DNA from: Bos javanicus
Lineage: Eukaryota; Chordata; Mammalia; Artiodactyla; Bovidae
Assembly (NCBI RefSeq): GCF_032452875.1
Contig: NC_083883.1
Span: 54,124,698-54,188,697, forward strand
Reading direction: 5' to 3'
Length of the DNA stretch: 64,000 bases
Shown piece after piece: positions 1-11,945 of the stretch; position 1 is the stretch's first letter, and the number at the start of each line of letters is the position of its first letter. A program made the position numbers and the translations under genes. The notes beneath the pieces were generated by a model, which saw only the letters and a list, made by a program, of their open reading frames with translations, was not told the DNA's origin and did no database searches.

Positions 1-76
1 GAATCATGAGATTTGATACTTTGAAAAGTAGAAAAAGTTAAGGATGAGATAAAAGTCAGTAAATTTTTTAAAGACA

Positions 77-288
77 ACTTCCCAGGTGGCACTAGTGGTA
101 AAGAAGCCAATTCAGGAGACCAGAGTTCAATCCCTGAGTCAGGAAGATTCCCTGGAGAAGGGAATGGCTGCCACTCCAGTATTCTAGCCTGGAGAATTCC
201 ATGTACAGGGGAGCCTGGCATGTACAGAGGATCCATAGGATCGCAAAGAGTTAGACATGACTGCATGACTTTCACTTCACTTCACTAC
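77..288 (+). mobile_element. Bov-tA SINE
   Basis: Ruminant SINE with a tRNA-Glu-like head (starts cttcccaggtggc; B-box-like ttcaatccctgag near 128) followed by the BovB-derived body (cactccagtattctagcc) and the closing motif ending in tttcacttcacttc. About 15% diverged from the usual consensus. No clear target duplication seen. A 16-base T run follows at 334-349. Confidence 0.92.
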
Positions 289-1331
289 TTCAAAGCAATA
301 AATAAGCAGAGTTAATTATGGCTATAGAGAAAGTTTTTTTTTTTTTTTTGCTGTAAAACTAAAAATAATACCAGGAGAACATTATAAAGCAAGACAACAT
401 TGAAGTTAGGAAAATCAAAAGTGATAAAGGGAAGAGTAAAGGTAATAACTTTAACATAATAATTTTATCTTACAGGAGATATGGTCTGGAATAGATTTAA
501 GAAGTAGAATTATTATAGCAAAGTAACCAAGATATGAGCTAAAAGGGACATAACTATTATATTCATATATCCAGAGTCTCTTTTTCTCTGGAAAGTTCTA
601 GAAGATGTGGTCCACTAGAGTGAGAGTAAGACATGCTATCCAGGAACTAGGGGATCCAAAACAGAGCAAAAAGCGAAGGGAATTTTAAGGATGATTATAA
701 AGGGAAACCTCAGGAAAATGGCTAAGGGGCAGACCCAGAGATCCACCAGTCCAGGTTAACTAAAAAATGAAAATGAGAGATGACTTGATGTTCTTGAACA
801 AATTTAGAGGAGATTTATAAGTACAGATGAGAGCTGGGGGGTGAACTGCTGAAAGGTACACAGCAAAACAAAAGAAACAATAAAAGGCAATTATAAGCTC
901 CAGGGAAAACAAATTTTTCAAGACAAAAAGTACAATGATAACTCAGTTGTTAACAAAATGTATGCTGTCATATTAATAGAATCCCTGAATAGTCATTTCA
1001 TGAACACTCTGACATAATAACATTGGAGGAACTGAGAGAATAAGGATAATTGTGTGTACGTGAAGGGGCAGGGAAGATGCACGCTCTAAATCCTCACCTT
1101 TCACAGTAGAAAATACAAAATATGCAAGACCAGAAAATCAACAAAGCTGTAGTATCACTGTGCTCATTAGAAATATGGAGGTACAAAACTGGAAAAACAG
1201 CCCAGAGTTGACAATGGTTTTCTAGGGAAGCAGTTCTATAGTAGGGTGGAGGAATTTGTAGAAGGTTGGTATTTTTCATTTCAAGATCCAGAGAATTATC
1301 TGACCTTTTAAAAATTATGTATACATATTCT
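289..1331. other. AT-rich stretch, no gene seen
   Basis: No repeat family or coding exon recognised. Apart from the T run at 334-349 it looks like ordinary single-copy DNA. The 140-codon minus-strand frame at 1094-1516 runs into the antisense of the next SINE and is not credible as a gene. Confidence 0.6.
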
Positions 1332-1520
1332 GGGCTTCCCTGGTGGCTCAGTGGTAAAGAATGTCCTGCAACACAGGAGATGCAGGCTTGGTACCTGGGT
1401 TGAGAAGATCCCTGGAGGAGGAAATGGCTACCCACTCCAGTATTCTTGCTTGGGAAACCCCTTGGGCAGAGCAGCTGGTGGGCTACTCCATGGGGTCGCA
1501 AAAGAGTCAGACACAACTCT
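1332..1520 (+). mobile_element. Bov-tA SINE
   Basis: Starts with the canonical head gggcttccctggtggctcag and ends in the BovB-like tail (ggggtcgcaaaagagtcag). The short plus-strand open frame inside it is SINE sequence. Confidence 0.93.
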
Positions 1521-2670
1521 TATATCCTAAAATAAAACCAAAAGTTAGATTAAGAATTTCAAAATCATTATATGTTATGGTTCAAGTAACAGTGTTATTT
1601 CTACCTAGATAATCACAATTAGGAACCATTGTTCCAAGCAATGTTCCCAGCCCTGGCAGCCATCCAGTATCACTGTCATTGTGGGGGCCAAGATGAGAGG
1701 TGCCTTGGAACCCACACTGACCTCATTAGATGATGTCCCTGTAAGTGCTCCATCTCTGAGATAATTACTGTAAACTGCGACTCACATTGACCTCAATTAG
1801 ACATGTCCTTCCTTTCAGGGGCATAACGGCATGGTGGCAGTCCAGCCAGAAAAATCAGTGAACACTTGAGAAGAAACGTGGGCCCATCTAACTGAAGGGA
1901 TGAACACGCAGCTCAGAGTGGCTTCCTCTAAAAACTTAATTATAGAGGCAACTCCTGCAACTCAGCACTCTGAGAAAATGTACTTTGTACAGTTGTCAAG
2001 TTAAGGGGCCACAGAGGGGAGAAAGGACTTTATCGTCTTCAATGAGTATGAGAGGTCTTCCACTCCAGTGAGCCCATCAGTCTCACGTGATGATGTCCAT
2101 GAACATGAAGTGAGATAAATATCATTTAGAGAGTTCTTCCGCTCTCTTGAAGAGCTAACAGCAAATGCTGGGGGCTAAAGAGCTTTCAAGCTGAGTGTTT
2201 CCTTCACTCATGAGTCTTGGCAGGGATTTGAAAAGTGCACAAATCTGGCACCTGCTCCCCCTCCTCCAAGCAGCAGCCACCCCACCTACCTGGTAAAGGT
2301 GTGTGTGCTGTACATCCTGCAAAGTGCATCAAGGCTCATAAACAGGAAGTACTTGCCCAGTTGTGTACAATAATATTGACATACTTACAAAGGCTTAGCT
2401 GAGAAGCTCAAGCTCTCCATCCGTTTACATTTCTTGTTAGGAATGACCTGGTAGCTAGAGCTAAGACATTTTTAGATTGTATGTTTTATTGGAATTTTAA
2501 ACACTTCTAACTGTGAATGCACAGGCAGGTATTGAAAATGGAAGTTTTAAAGACTTCAAGCAGGCACAGCTAGACATCTCAGTTGAAGGCAGCGTTTTCC
2601 TGAATTATATTTTGAAATGGGGACATGTTGTTGAACCTATAATTCTACATCCATCTCGTTTTGTGTGTGT
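1521..2670. other. Stretch without recognised gene or repeat
   Basis: Mixed-composition DNA with no recognised family. The 120-codon frame starting at 2513 continues into the antisense of the following Bov-tA, so it is not supported. Confidence 0.55.
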
Positions 2671-2877
2671 TAAGTCATTTCAGTTGTATCTGACTCTTCG
2701 TGATCACGTGGACTATAGCCTATCAGGCTCCTCATCCATGAAATTCCCCAGGCAAGATTACTGGAGTGGGGTGCCATTCCCTTCTCCAGGGGATCTTCCC
2801 AACCCAGGGATCAAACTCGCATCTCTCGCATCTCCTGCATTGGCAAGTGGGTTCTTTACCACTAGTGCCATCTAGTT
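2671..2877 (-). mobile_element. Bov-tA SINE
   Basis: Read on the minus strand: the 3' tail is at about 2671 (taagtcatttcagttgtatc) and the tRNA-like head ends near 2875. Directly followed by an A/G-rich tract. Confidence 0.92.
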
Positions 2878-2889
2878 TTAAGGCAAGAC

Positions 2890-2980
2890 AAAAAAAAAAA
2901 AAAAAAAGAAGATGAATAAAAGAAAAGGAGGGAGGAAAGAGAGAAGAAAAGGAAGGGAAAGAAAGAAAGAGAAGGAAAAA
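2890..2980. repeat. Poly(A) and purine-rich low-complexity tract
   Basis: An 18-base A run (2890-2907) followed by about 70 bases made almost only of A and G (GGAA/GAAA units). It lies next to the head rather than the tail of the neighbouring minus-strand SINE, so it is not that SINE's poly(A) tail. Confidence 0.8.
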
Positions 2981-2989
2981 TCCTCAGTT

Positions 2990-3013
2990 CTAGAGTAAGT
3001 AAATTTACTCTAG
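2990..3013. repeat. Short inverted repeat (9-bp arms)
   Basis: The arms ctagagtaa (2990-2998) and ttactctag (3005-3013) are perfect reverse complements around a 6-base loop. AT-rich. No known function inferred. Confidence 0.6.
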
Positions 3014-3630
3014 TAAATTAAATAAATTTACATGGACTTCTCATTAAAAGTATATCCTTTACAGCAATAAGAGAACAGAAAATGAAGCAAAAAAAACCTC
3101 CAATCCCCACAAGTACCAACTCTTAACATTTTCACTCACAGCCTCAAACTTAACAGCATCCAGCAATTTTCCATCATTTCAGTAATGGCCACGACATCAC
3201 AACGTGCTGTGATAACAAACAAAAACACACCATTATCCATGCACAGCTGTAGCCTCATGCCACAAAGATTTTTCTCTAGGTCTTTAAAAAATTGCCTTTA
3301 GTTGCATAGGCTGCCATAATGTACTTATTTTTCTTCTTATTTTTGTTCTATTTGCCCTAGGCTAAAACTCTTGACAGTCCAAAGAGGGACTAGACCTCAC
3401 AGGGTCACAAATTATTGAAACCAAATAGCTTCCAGGTCATTTTCCCTCTAACTTCAATTCTCCAAGGCCCACAGAGTGATTTCTAGGGGAATCTGTTCCA
3501 CCATCATCACTCTGAAAACTCAGATATCCCCAGGAGATCAAAGAAATCATTGGGGTTTTTTGTAAATGAACACTTTCTTATGCCTTGTTCCATCTGCAAG
3601 ACACATTTTACCTCCCCCAAAAAGCTCTAT
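3014..3630. other. Stretch without recognised gene or repeat
   Basis: AT-rich, no family recognised and no open frame of note. Confidence 0.5.
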
Positions 3631-3840
3631 GGGCTTGCCTGGTGGCACGGTGGTAAAGAATCCACCTGCAAACACAGGAGATTAAAGAGACATGGGTTTG
3701 ATGCCTGAGTCGAGAAGATACCCTGGAGTAGGAAATGGCCACCTGGAAAATTTCCTGGAAAATTCCATGGACGGAGGAGCCTGGCAGGCTGCAATCCATG
3801 GGGTCACAAAGAGTTGAACATGACTGAGCAATTGAACACA
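3631..3840 (+). mobile_element. Bov-tA SINE
   Basis: Head gggcttgcctggtggcacgg at 3631. The body carries a small duplication (cctggaaaatt repeated near 3743-3766). Tail ends near the short CA-rich stretch at 3836-3850. Confidence 0.92.
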
Positions 3841-4802
3841 CATACACACGAAACCCTATGGGTCTGCCTCTTGGAGAGGCTCTGGGCCAACAGGTGGGCT
3901 TCAGAAACCCCATGCACACATGCTGCTCAGGCCATTAAGCTCAAGCACATGGCCCCATGAGAGTCCATGACCAGGGTTACCTGAGCTATATAAAGGCTCA
4001 TGTCACCAATAGTGGTAAGCCTGTCAATTACTCCAAGCCACGATCTTTAGCTTTTACTGATAATCACTTCCACAGTGGCATGGAAGAGAGCCAAATACTT
4101 CCCCACAATTTCCAGGTTTTTCGAATTCCTTTTCTGGGGATTTTATGGGGTAGTTTGGAAGAGGGATCCAGAAACAGCTTGGCAGGAGAATTAAGCGGCC
4201 AGAATGACGCCCGAGGTGGAGAGCTATTTGGCAGCACACAGATTCTTGGCATCACTCCTCCAGGGCCATGGGGACCATCCTAGCAGAGCTTGGGCATCTG
4301 CCCAGAATTGCTGAGCGGAGCCTCGTTCACATGCCACTCATTCTTGGCAGGAGGGATCCTGAAGGCATCGGTCTGCAAGCATCCTCTCTCCTCCACTGCC
4401 TGCCAAGGATTAGACAGGATGCCTTTCTTCCCAGAAAAGGAGGGCATCTTTCCAGCCAATCTCTCATCACCTGGACAGGTACAAGTTTGGGCTGCATGTC
4501 CTTAAAAGGCAGTATAATGAAGGGCCCTAAGTAAACCTTCAGAAGAAGCCAGAAGCTTCTAGGGAGGATTTACACCAAGCATAAGACCCACAGGCAGAGT
4601 GGGCTTAAAGAGCCGCTATATAAAATGTGTTAAACATGTATTAAAACTTTTAAAGAGTAAAATTGGGTTATTTTTCTTTTAAAAGTCAAGGAGAGGGAAA
4701 ATAATTCATAAGAGCGAAAGAGATGAGGCTTCCTCTTCACATATACCAGGACCATAAATTAATTTTGTTGTTATCAGGAGGAAATGGAAGGTAAACAAAC
4801 AT
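3841..4802. other. Stretch without recognised gene
   Basis: Holds overlapping open frames of 108 codons (3957-4283), 88 codons (4268-4534) and 71 codons (4290-4505) on the plus strand, in different frames, plus two on the minus strand. None resembles a protein family I know, and several overlapping frames of similar length in one GC-richer patch is what chance predicts. Confidence 0.5.
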
Positions 4803-5019
4803 TGTCTACTCAGTCTTTCAGCCATGTCCTACTCTTTGGGACCCCATGGACTGCAGCCTGCCAGGCTCCTCTGTCCATGGAAGTTTTCAGGCAAGAATAC
4901 AAGAGTGGGTTGCCATTTCCTCCTCCAGGGGATCTTCCCAACCCATGGATCGAACCTGCAGCTCCTGGGTCTCTTGCACTGGTAGGCAGATTCTTTACCA
5001 CTGTACCATCTGAGAAGCC
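4803..5019 (-). mobile_element. Bov-tA SINE
   Basis: Antisense copy: tail at about 4803, head ending in ccatctgagaagcc near 5019. First of two same-orientation copies 16 bases apart. The plus- and minus-strand open frames over this pair are SINE readings. Confidence 0.93.
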
Positions 5020-5035
5020 AATCAAAAGCCTGCGC

Positions 5036-5246
5036 TGTGCTGTACTTAGTTGCTCGGTCACATCCGACTCTTCGCAATCCCATGGACTGTAGCCCACCAG
5101 GCTCATTTGTCCATGGAAGCTTTCAACCAAGAATACTGGAGTGGGTAGCCTATCCCTTCTCCAGGGGATCTTCCCTACCCAGGAACTGAGATAGGGTCTC
5201 CTGAATTGCAGGCAGATTCTTTACCAGCTGAGCTACCACAAAAGCC
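5036..5246 (-). mobile_element. Bov-tA SINE
   Basis: Second copy in the same orientation, diverged from its neighbour at many sites, so two separate insertions are more likely than a recent tandem duplication. Confidence 0.93.
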
Positions 5247-5807
5247 CCATCAAAAATCTACTTGACCATAAAAAATTTTAAGAGACAATTTTATCCAATC
5301 CTTTCATCTCATGATTAAGGAAAACTGAGCCCCAGAGCATGGCCAATGCCACGTTGGAATTCTTAATTCCTCTTTTCCAGATGATGCTCTTTATGCTACA
5401 CCCCAAACCCCATGCCCTGGCTGAGTCCTTGGTAGGAGGCAAATATAAAAGATCATGGACATTGGCCTCTTCTCCAGAGATAACTGTCCAAAGGAGACAA
5501 GGGACAAGTTTATCAATAACTGAAATATCGGTCACATGTCCTGGGTGCAGTGGGAGTGAGACACAGCAACAGGACTGAAGCATCAGGGGAGGGGAGGGTA
5601 ACCCTTAGCAACCAGTCAGCAAAGAGGTCGTGTGTGAACCAGACTTGGAAGAACCAGTAAGATGTGAACAGAAGGTGAGGGGAAGGACATAGGCGGGAAG
5701 GACATAGGCAAGAAGGCTGAAGACACTGATTTCAGACACATATAACAAAACAAACAAAGACAACAGGTTTTGCCAGAAACCTGGGGAGCGCCAGCCATGA
5801 TCATAAT
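5247..5807. other. Stretch without recognised gene; small tandem repeat
   Basis: Contains a 15-base tandem pair at 5681-5710 (ggaaggacataggc followed by g or a). The 101-codon minus-strand frame at 5278-5583 matches nothing I recognise. Confidence 0.5.
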
Positions 5808-6164
5808 TGTCTTAGATCCCTCAGGCTGCTACAACAAATTACCATAGACTGCGTGGCTGCAACAACAAACACTTATTCCTCGCAGTTCTAGGAGCTGAGA
5901 AGTCCAAGATCAAGGTGCTAGCAGATCTGGTATTTGGTGAGGGCTTCCCTCTTGACTTGGAGAGGCTGTGGTCTTGTTGCATCTTCACGTGGAGGGGATC
6001 AGAGCTTTTGTGTCTCCTCTTATAAGGACACTAATACTTTTCATAAGGCTTCCACCCTCCTGACATAATTACCTAAGGCCCCATGTCCTAATACATAATC
6101 CTCATTGTGGATTAGAATTTCAATGTATGAATTTCGGGAAGATACAAGCATTCAGTCCATAACA
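5808..6164 (-). mobile_element. MLT1-like solo LTR (ERVL-MaLR)
   Basis: On the minus strand it begins tgttatggactgaatg, passes the diagnostic block for 'cttataagg' and ends at the complement of tgtcttag, the standard MLT1 termini. Flanking 5-mers ataat (5803-5807) and atagt (6165-6169) differ at one base, consistent with the 5-bp target duplication of this class. No internal retroviral genes remain. Confidence 0.85.
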
Positions 6165-6340
6165 ATAGTAAATAGCTTGGTTTATCACTTCAGCCTGTTT
6201 TCTCCAGGCGCCTAGAACCTGCTCTCTATGGGTGGTCACTAGGGATGTGGGAGGGGCTGCTGCTTCTCTGGGCAGCCCGGGTCCTGTGGCCTGACCTGTG
6301 TTTATGGAGACCCTGACTCCACTGACATGGGATTGCCTGT

Positions 6341-6825
6341 GCATCTTTTTAAATTATCTTTTATCAAAGTATAGTTGAATTACAATGCTAGTAATTACTG
6401 CTGTATAGCAAAGTGATTCGGTTATACATATACATATATGTGTGTATATATATATATATACACATCCATTTTCATACTCTTTTCCATTATGATTTATCAT
6501 AGGATACTGAATGTAGCTGCCATGCTATACAATAGGACTTTGTTTTTTATTCATTCTATATACACCAGCTTGTATCTGCTAATCCCAAATTCCCACTCCT
6601 ACCCTCTCCCCTAACTCCCACCCCTGGCCAACCTTGGCAACCACCAGTCTATTCGTATGTATGATTCTGTCTCTGTTTCATAGATAGGTTCATTCACATC
6701 GTATTTTAGATTCCACATCATATCATATGGTATCAAGTGATATCATACGGTATTTGTCTTTTTCCTTCTTCACTTAGCATGATCATCTGTAGCTGCATTT
6801 GGGTTGCTGCAAGTTTGCCAGGCAT
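6341..6825 (-). mobile_element. L1 3' end (artiodactyl L1)
   Basis: Antisense L1 3' UTR: the T-rich start, the block 'agcaaagtgattcggttata', and the complement of the 'ctatacagtaggtcc' motif are all present though diverged. An AT/GT microsatellite lies within it. Confidence 0.8.
6423..6466. repeat. AT/GT microsatellite
   Basis: Alternating (TA)n with TG and CA edges, inside the L1 3' UTR, a usual place for such repeats to grow. Confidence 0.8.
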
Positions 6826-7751
6826 CTTTGAGCCCATCAGATCAGGCAGTCTCTATGAATCTAAATTTTCCTGAACCAATCACATGAAGTCCAAGACTAG
6901 ATTCACCTTTAACACTGGAAGGACAACCCTGCTCTGAATGTGGTAGCACTTATTAGTATAGGAAACATGGGGCTGGGCTCATTCCTTCCACTAGTGGGAA
7001 TAACGATGCCTGGGGAAGAAAGAGCATGAAGGTGTCCTTTTAAAATTTGAAAAGGGGCTAAATATGCCCTGGGTAGAGAGGGTGTGAGAGAGAAGTTACT
7101 GAAATATGAGTTTAGGCTCTGGGACGGCTGTTGTCATCTTCCCATTTTCTGTTCCCCTTCTCTGTTCCTATCAGAATCCCAACAGTGTTCATACATCCTC
7201 TCTCCCCTTTACAGAAAAGACCTCATGGTAGAGGTCTAGATACTACCTAGATTTACCTCTAGATCCAGGTAGATTGGTCTGAAGGAATCCCACATTCCCC
7301 TTTCAGTAACTGGATCTGGTTTAGACATGAGATATAAATGTGGTCAGCGAGACACTAGATCAGTTCTGTTCGGGGTTGGGATACTTCCAGGGCATTTTTC
7401 TTACTCCTAAGAGGAAGCCACAGAAAAAGCTCATCTTTCCTCATCTCTGGATGTGGTCATACCTGGATAATTCCTAGATAATGCTTCATCCTTTTGGCTA
7501 CCAACCTGGGAATGGCAGATTGAAGAAATGTAATAGAAAGAACCTGGGTCCTTAATGATATCATGGAACTTCTGAATCAAACAGCCCTGAAACGTACCCT
7601 GCCTTGGAACTTGCTGTTAGATGCTATGATACGTTTCTCTCTTACTGAAGTTAGATTCAGGTAGATTTTCTATTGCTTGCACCTCCATACATCTTAGCAT
7701 ATAGGATATATGTATTAAAACACACATACACAGAAACACACACAAACACTG
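6826..7751. other. Stretch without recognised gene or repeat
   Basis: No repeat family I can name and no meaningful open frame. A short CA-rich patch lies near 7720-7750. Confidence 0.5.
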
Positions 7752-7930
7752 CAATACTTACTTAATGCTGGACAAAGTGTTTTACATGGACTATCTCACT
7801 TAATCTTTCCAACAACTTTGCAAAATCGATGCTACTGATAATATGATCCCCATTTTACAGTTGGGGAACTACACCTTAGAAAGTGTAACTGTCTTGTGAA
7901 AAATAGATATTAAGTGGTATAGCCCAAATA
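7752..7930 (-). mobile_element. MIR SINE
   Basis: Ancient tRNA-derived SINE, antisense: 'ttttacatggactatctcacttaatc', then the conserved core 'ccccattttacag' and the head side 'ttaagtggtatagccc'. Confidence 0.75.
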
Positions 7931-8014
7931 AACACCTAAAACCCTTGAAGAAAGAATTCCCTCATACTTAGGCCTAACCAAGTTTGGAATGGCTGCCTGG
8001 AGAAGTAGCAATGA

Positions 8015-8420
8015 AAACGGCTCACATTTGTCAAAGGCTTATTATGCACTGGGGCTTCCCTGGTAGCTCAGATGTAACGCATCTGCCTGCGATGCAGAAG
8101 ACTCAGGTTTGATCCTGGCTACCCACTCTAGTATCCTTGCCTGGAGAATTCCATGGACAGAGGAGCCTGGTAGGCTACAGACCATGGGTTCGCGGAGAGT
8201 CAGACATGACGGAGCAACTAACACTTTCACACTTTTACTATGTGCCGGATCCTGTTGCATTTTGTTATACATCTGGACCTACGTCCTATGAAACAAGAAT
8301 TGTTATTATCTCCATTTCACAGACAAGGAAATTAAGATGCAGAGAGGTTGAGCAACTCGCCCAAGGACACCCAGCTGGGAGGTGGAAGCAATAGGATCAG
8401 AATCTAAGCAGTTTGGCCCT
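8015..8420 (-). mobile_element. MIR SINE, split by Bov-tA
   Basis: Left part 8015-8050 ends at ttattatgcac. Right part resumes at 8237 (ttactatgtgcc, then tccatttcacagacaagg and gagaggttgagcaactcgcc). The two edges share a similar 12-mer, suggesting a decayed target duplication around the inserted SINE. Confidence 0.75.
8051..8236 (+). mobile_element. Bov-tA SINE inserted in MIR
   Basis: Full head (ggggcttccctggtagctcag) to tail. It lacks about 15 bases of the middle consensus around the 'gggttgggaagatcccctggag' section. Confidence 0.92.
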
Positions 8421-9414
8421 AAAGTCTGCACGCCTAAGCCCTCAGGGTCACCCCTTGCAGGGAACCTGCCAACCAAACATCTCCGGTTGTGACAGTAGGT
8501 GGTTGATCACATGCCAGGAACAGCCAGGACAGCAAAGCCGCCCAGGGCAGCAGGGCTTGCTGGCTCATGCACCTGGAGAGAATGTCTTACCCCTTACTGG
8601 AATTTGTGTTCTGGATTTGGGAAATGTCACTCTTGGCTGCTTTGAAAGCCAGAGAGGAACCCATGGGTCTAAACCTGCCTGACATCTCTGGTGTGAATAA
8701 CTCCACCCAGGCAAATTCCTAAGGGCTGGGCTTGGAAAAATTCCTAGGTTCTTTGGCTAGGATCTCTCCTGAACAAAAGCATTTCCCTTACACCTCCCAG
8801 CAGCTTCCCTGGGCTTTGTCCCTCTTTGGGCAAATCGGGGGCAAGTTAGTTCCTGCTTTGGAAAACAAAGAGAAGAAATCCTTCGCAAGAGTTTCAAGGG
8901 AAATTTTACAACCCAGAAGGGAGCAGTGGCCTGGCTCTGGGTGGCCCTTATTGACTCCTAGCTTCACCTCCTACCCTGTCCTTGTCTGCAACCTCCTCTT
9001 CTGCAACCTCACTCCTCAGGCATACTCTGCAGCAGAGCTAGTGACAGCAATTACTGATGCCTTGGCTCATCACAGGGGCAGGGGATTGGCAAAGAGTGGC
9101 AATTTGGAGCTTTCTGTTTACAAACAAACTACCCTTGTTGACACTGAGCCAGGCGGCAGCAGCTGGGGAAAAGCACCACATGCCTCCCCTGCCCTTCTCC
9201 TTCCTGATGGTTGAGCTGTCTTCCGTCATTTTACAAAAGCTGTGCACCCAGGACTTTAGAGTCAGGGCTGAAGGAGACTCTTGGGTGTTTATGAAATGCC
9301 TTTCTACAGCATTCTGTCCTATTTGCATGAGTAAGGAGGATTTTTGCAGCTGATCCACTATATTTCAGCACAATGTCCCATCTGCATCTTCTTACAGATG
9401 TTTTGCAATAGTTT
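8421..9414. other. Stretch without recognised repeat; 160-codon open frame
   Basis: A plus-strand frame of 160 codons (8732-9214) lies in DNA I cannot assign to any repeat, overlapped by frames of 106 and 98 codons on both strands. The predicted protein has no signal peptide, membrane segment or motif I know. Three overlapping frames in one GC-richer patch suggest chance. Listed as an unsupported ORF, not as a gene. Confidence 0.4.
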
Positions 9415-9830
9415 AATGATACTAATGTGTCAGGGGCTTCCCAGGTGTTTCAGTGGTAAAGAATTCGCCTGCCAATGCAGGTGATGAGGGTTCAATCCCT
9501 GGGTCAGGAAGATCCGCTGGAGAAAGAAATGGCAACCCGCTCTAGTATCTTACCTGGGAAACTCCATGGACAGAGGAGCCTGGCGGGCTACAGTGCATGG
9601 GGTCACCAAAGAGTAGGACATGACTGAGTGACTAAATAGCAACAACAACAACGTGTCAGGCTCTGGGTTAAGGACTTGGTAAGTTTCACTCGAATCACCT
9701 TGTTAGTTCCATGGACAGTATGTCAGGTGGGTATTGTCACTGTTCCTGCTTTACAGGTGAGGCATCTGAGAGTCTCAGGGAGGCTGAATAATCTGCCCAA
9801 GGTCACAGATTGGGGGTGATCCAGGGGAGG
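9415..9830 (-). mobile_element. MIR SINE, split by Bov-tA
   Basis: Left edge 9415-9434, right part 9653-9830, including 'ttacaggtgaggcatctgag' and 'gcccaaggtcacag', the antisense MIR core. Confidence 0.78.
9435..9652 (+). mobile_element. Bov-tA SINE with target duplication
   Basis: Perfect 8-bp flanks gtgtcagg at 9427-9434 and 9653-9660 bracket the SINE, including its aacaacaaca tail, and show it cut into a pre-existing MIR. Confidence 0.95.
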
Positions 9831-10250
9831 ATCTGCTGTGCTCAGCTGAGCTGGAGAACCCCTTAACTCTACATACTGCTTCCCCCAGAGGGAGATTCAG
9901 TGCAAACCAAATGGTCACCCTAGAAACTGACACACTGGGCCGAGTTACCTTTCCACCAAAACAGTTCCTCTGACTTTGCTCTCTGAGACCTTAACTGGTT
10001 ACACAAAAGATCTCATCCTGTCTTCCTCCCAATCTGCATCTCCTGTCCCTCCTCCTCTCCTGCAAAGACACCAAAGTTGGTAATTTCTTAGGAACCAGCC
10101 AAAATAACACCAGTTCCCTACCTGGCATGAACTAAATTTATATCAGGAGCTTTATGATATGAAAGTATTACTCAGAGCAAGGTCCTTATCTCTGTGACTT
10201 CAACCCACACCCCAAGTGTCAGCAGACAGCAGATACTTCCTTTTGGAATC
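9831..10250. other. Stretch without recognised gene
   Basis: No repeat family or open frame of note between the MIR and the L1 poly(T). Confidence 0.5.
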
Positions 10251-10738
10251 TTTTTTTTTTTTTTTTTAAACTTTACAATATTGTATTAGTTTTGCCAAAT
10301 ATCGAAATGAATCCGCCACAGGTATACATGTGTTCCCCATCCTGAACCCTCCTCCCTCCTCCCTCCCCATACCATCCCTCTGAGACATCCCAGTGCACCA
10401 GCCCCAAGCATCCAGTATTGTGCATCGAACCTGGACTGGCGACTCATTTCATATATGATATTATACATATTTCAATACCATTCTCCCAAATCATCCCACC
10501 CTCGCCCTCTCCCACAGAGTCCAAAAGACTGTTCTATACATCAGTGTCTCTTTTACTGTCTCGTATACAGGGTTATTGTTACCATCTTTCTAAGTTCCAT
10601 ATAGATGCATTAGTATACTGTATTGGTGTTTTTCCTTCTGGCTTACTTCACTCTGTATAATAGGCTCCAGTTTCACCCACCTCATTAGAACTGATTCAAA
10701 TGTATTCTTTTTGGTGGCTGAGTAATAGGCTCCATTTT
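10251..10738 (-). mobile_element. Bovine-type L1 3' end
   Basis: Starts with a 17-base T run (complement of the poly(A) tail), followed by the young bovine L1 3' UTR blocks 'tattgtattagttttgcc' and 'ccgccacaggtatacatgtg', then the end of ORF2 ('ctgattcaaatgtattc'). 5'-truncated to about 490 bp. The ORFs over it are UTR readings. Confidence 0.92.
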
Positions 10739-11304
10739 TGATTCGAGACGACAAATGAATCCATACATTGAATTTAGGCTACGGATCTGCCCCCTCTTTT
10801 AGAAGTAACCCCAGTTTGGTCAAAAGCAGCACTCTTCTCTAAAAGTTAGGGTGGGGCAAATGGACAGAGGAAAACAAAATGCCCGTGGAAGCTCCTCAAA
10901 CGGGACCCTGCTTCATTCTGTCAAATAGTGAGAAATTAAAACGGCTTCCGAGTAGAACCTTCAATGCCTCCGAAGGCAAACTTTCTGGAGAAAAATCATG
11001 GCTCTTCAAGACACTTGTAAATAACACCACAGTCCTCAACCTCAAAGGCCCCAGAATTCCTGAAATCTTTGATCATCTAAATGTAGCTGTTTTCATAAAC
11101 ATTTCAGACAGCAGGCTAATTTTTATCCCCTAGAGAGCCTCGTGCAGTCAGACTGCATGTCCAGAAAGAATGTCAACTTTTTAGAAATAGCCGGAGCCTT
11201 GCCAAGACTAAGAGCCAGATAGCAGTGAAGTTGGCTGACTTGAATCAGTGTGATTACTCACTGTCCTTTGGAGAGGATCATAAAATTTTACTATATGCTG
11301 CTTA
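10739..11304. other. Stretch without recognised gene or repeat
   Basis: Contains an 84-codon plus-strand frame (10879-11133) with no recognisable motif. Confidence 0.45.
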
Positions 11305-11580
11305 TAATTCAACCAATAATTACTGAGCAGGTAATGTGGGCAAGACGTTTAGGGTACTGTGGGTGAATCAGAGATGAACCAGGCCTGGACCCTGCCTTTG
11401 CAGTTCAGTAAGAGAAAGAAGATGTGATCCTATCTAACAAGCTGTGTGCATGTGTATGTGTGTGTGTTGGCACATACACATGTATGCATGTGTGGAACTG
11501 GACACTCTAAGGATAGCTTCCTAGAAAGGAGGCATTTAGTCTGAGATTTAAAGAATAGATAGAACTACAGGATATTTTTC
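11305..11580 (-). mobile_element. L2 LINE fragment
   Basis: Antisense L2 3' region: 'attactgagcaggtaatgtgg', 'ggaccctgcctttgcagttc', and after a TG-rich insert 'agatagcttcctag..ggcatttagtctgagatt', the usual order of L2 blocks. Confidence 0.65.
11446..11490. repeat. Imperfect (TG)n microsatellite
   Basis: TG-rich tract with a mirror of CA units, grown inside the L2 fragment. Confidence 0.75.
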
Positions 11581-11639
11581 TATCTTTCAGTATTTCCGTT
11601 TTATTGCTGTCAAGTTGTTTGTGGTATTGATAACAATCA

Positions 11640-11945
11640 AGCAGGGGACAAACTTATGGACACAGCAGGGGCAGGAAAGGGTGGGATAAACTGAGAAAGT
11701 AGCATTGAAATACATACATTACCATATGTAAAATAGATGGCTAATGGGAAGTTGTTGTATAACACAGGAAGCTCAACCTGGTGCTCTGTGACAACCTAGA
11801 GGGATGGGATGGGGTGGGAGGTGGGAGGGAGGTTCAAGAGGGAGGGAACCTATGAAAGCTATGGCTGATTCATGTTGATGCATGGCAGAAACCAACACAA
11901 CATTGTAAAGCAATTACCCTCCAATTAAAAAATACATTTTTCTAA
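11640..11945 (+). mobile_element. Bovine-type L1 3' end
   Basis: Sense L1 3' UTR: 'gatgggatggggtgggagg', 'gattcatgttgatgcatggc', 'accaacacaacattgtaaag' and the terminal 'ccaattaaaaaata'. Confidence 0.9.

Noticed and set aside
4810..5130. Open frames of about 80-106 codons on both strands over 4784-5130
   Set aside because: They are readings of two adjacent antisense Bov-tA SINEs. The same peptide patterns (for example PWTEEPGRLQSMGS types) recur at most Bov-tA copies in the window.
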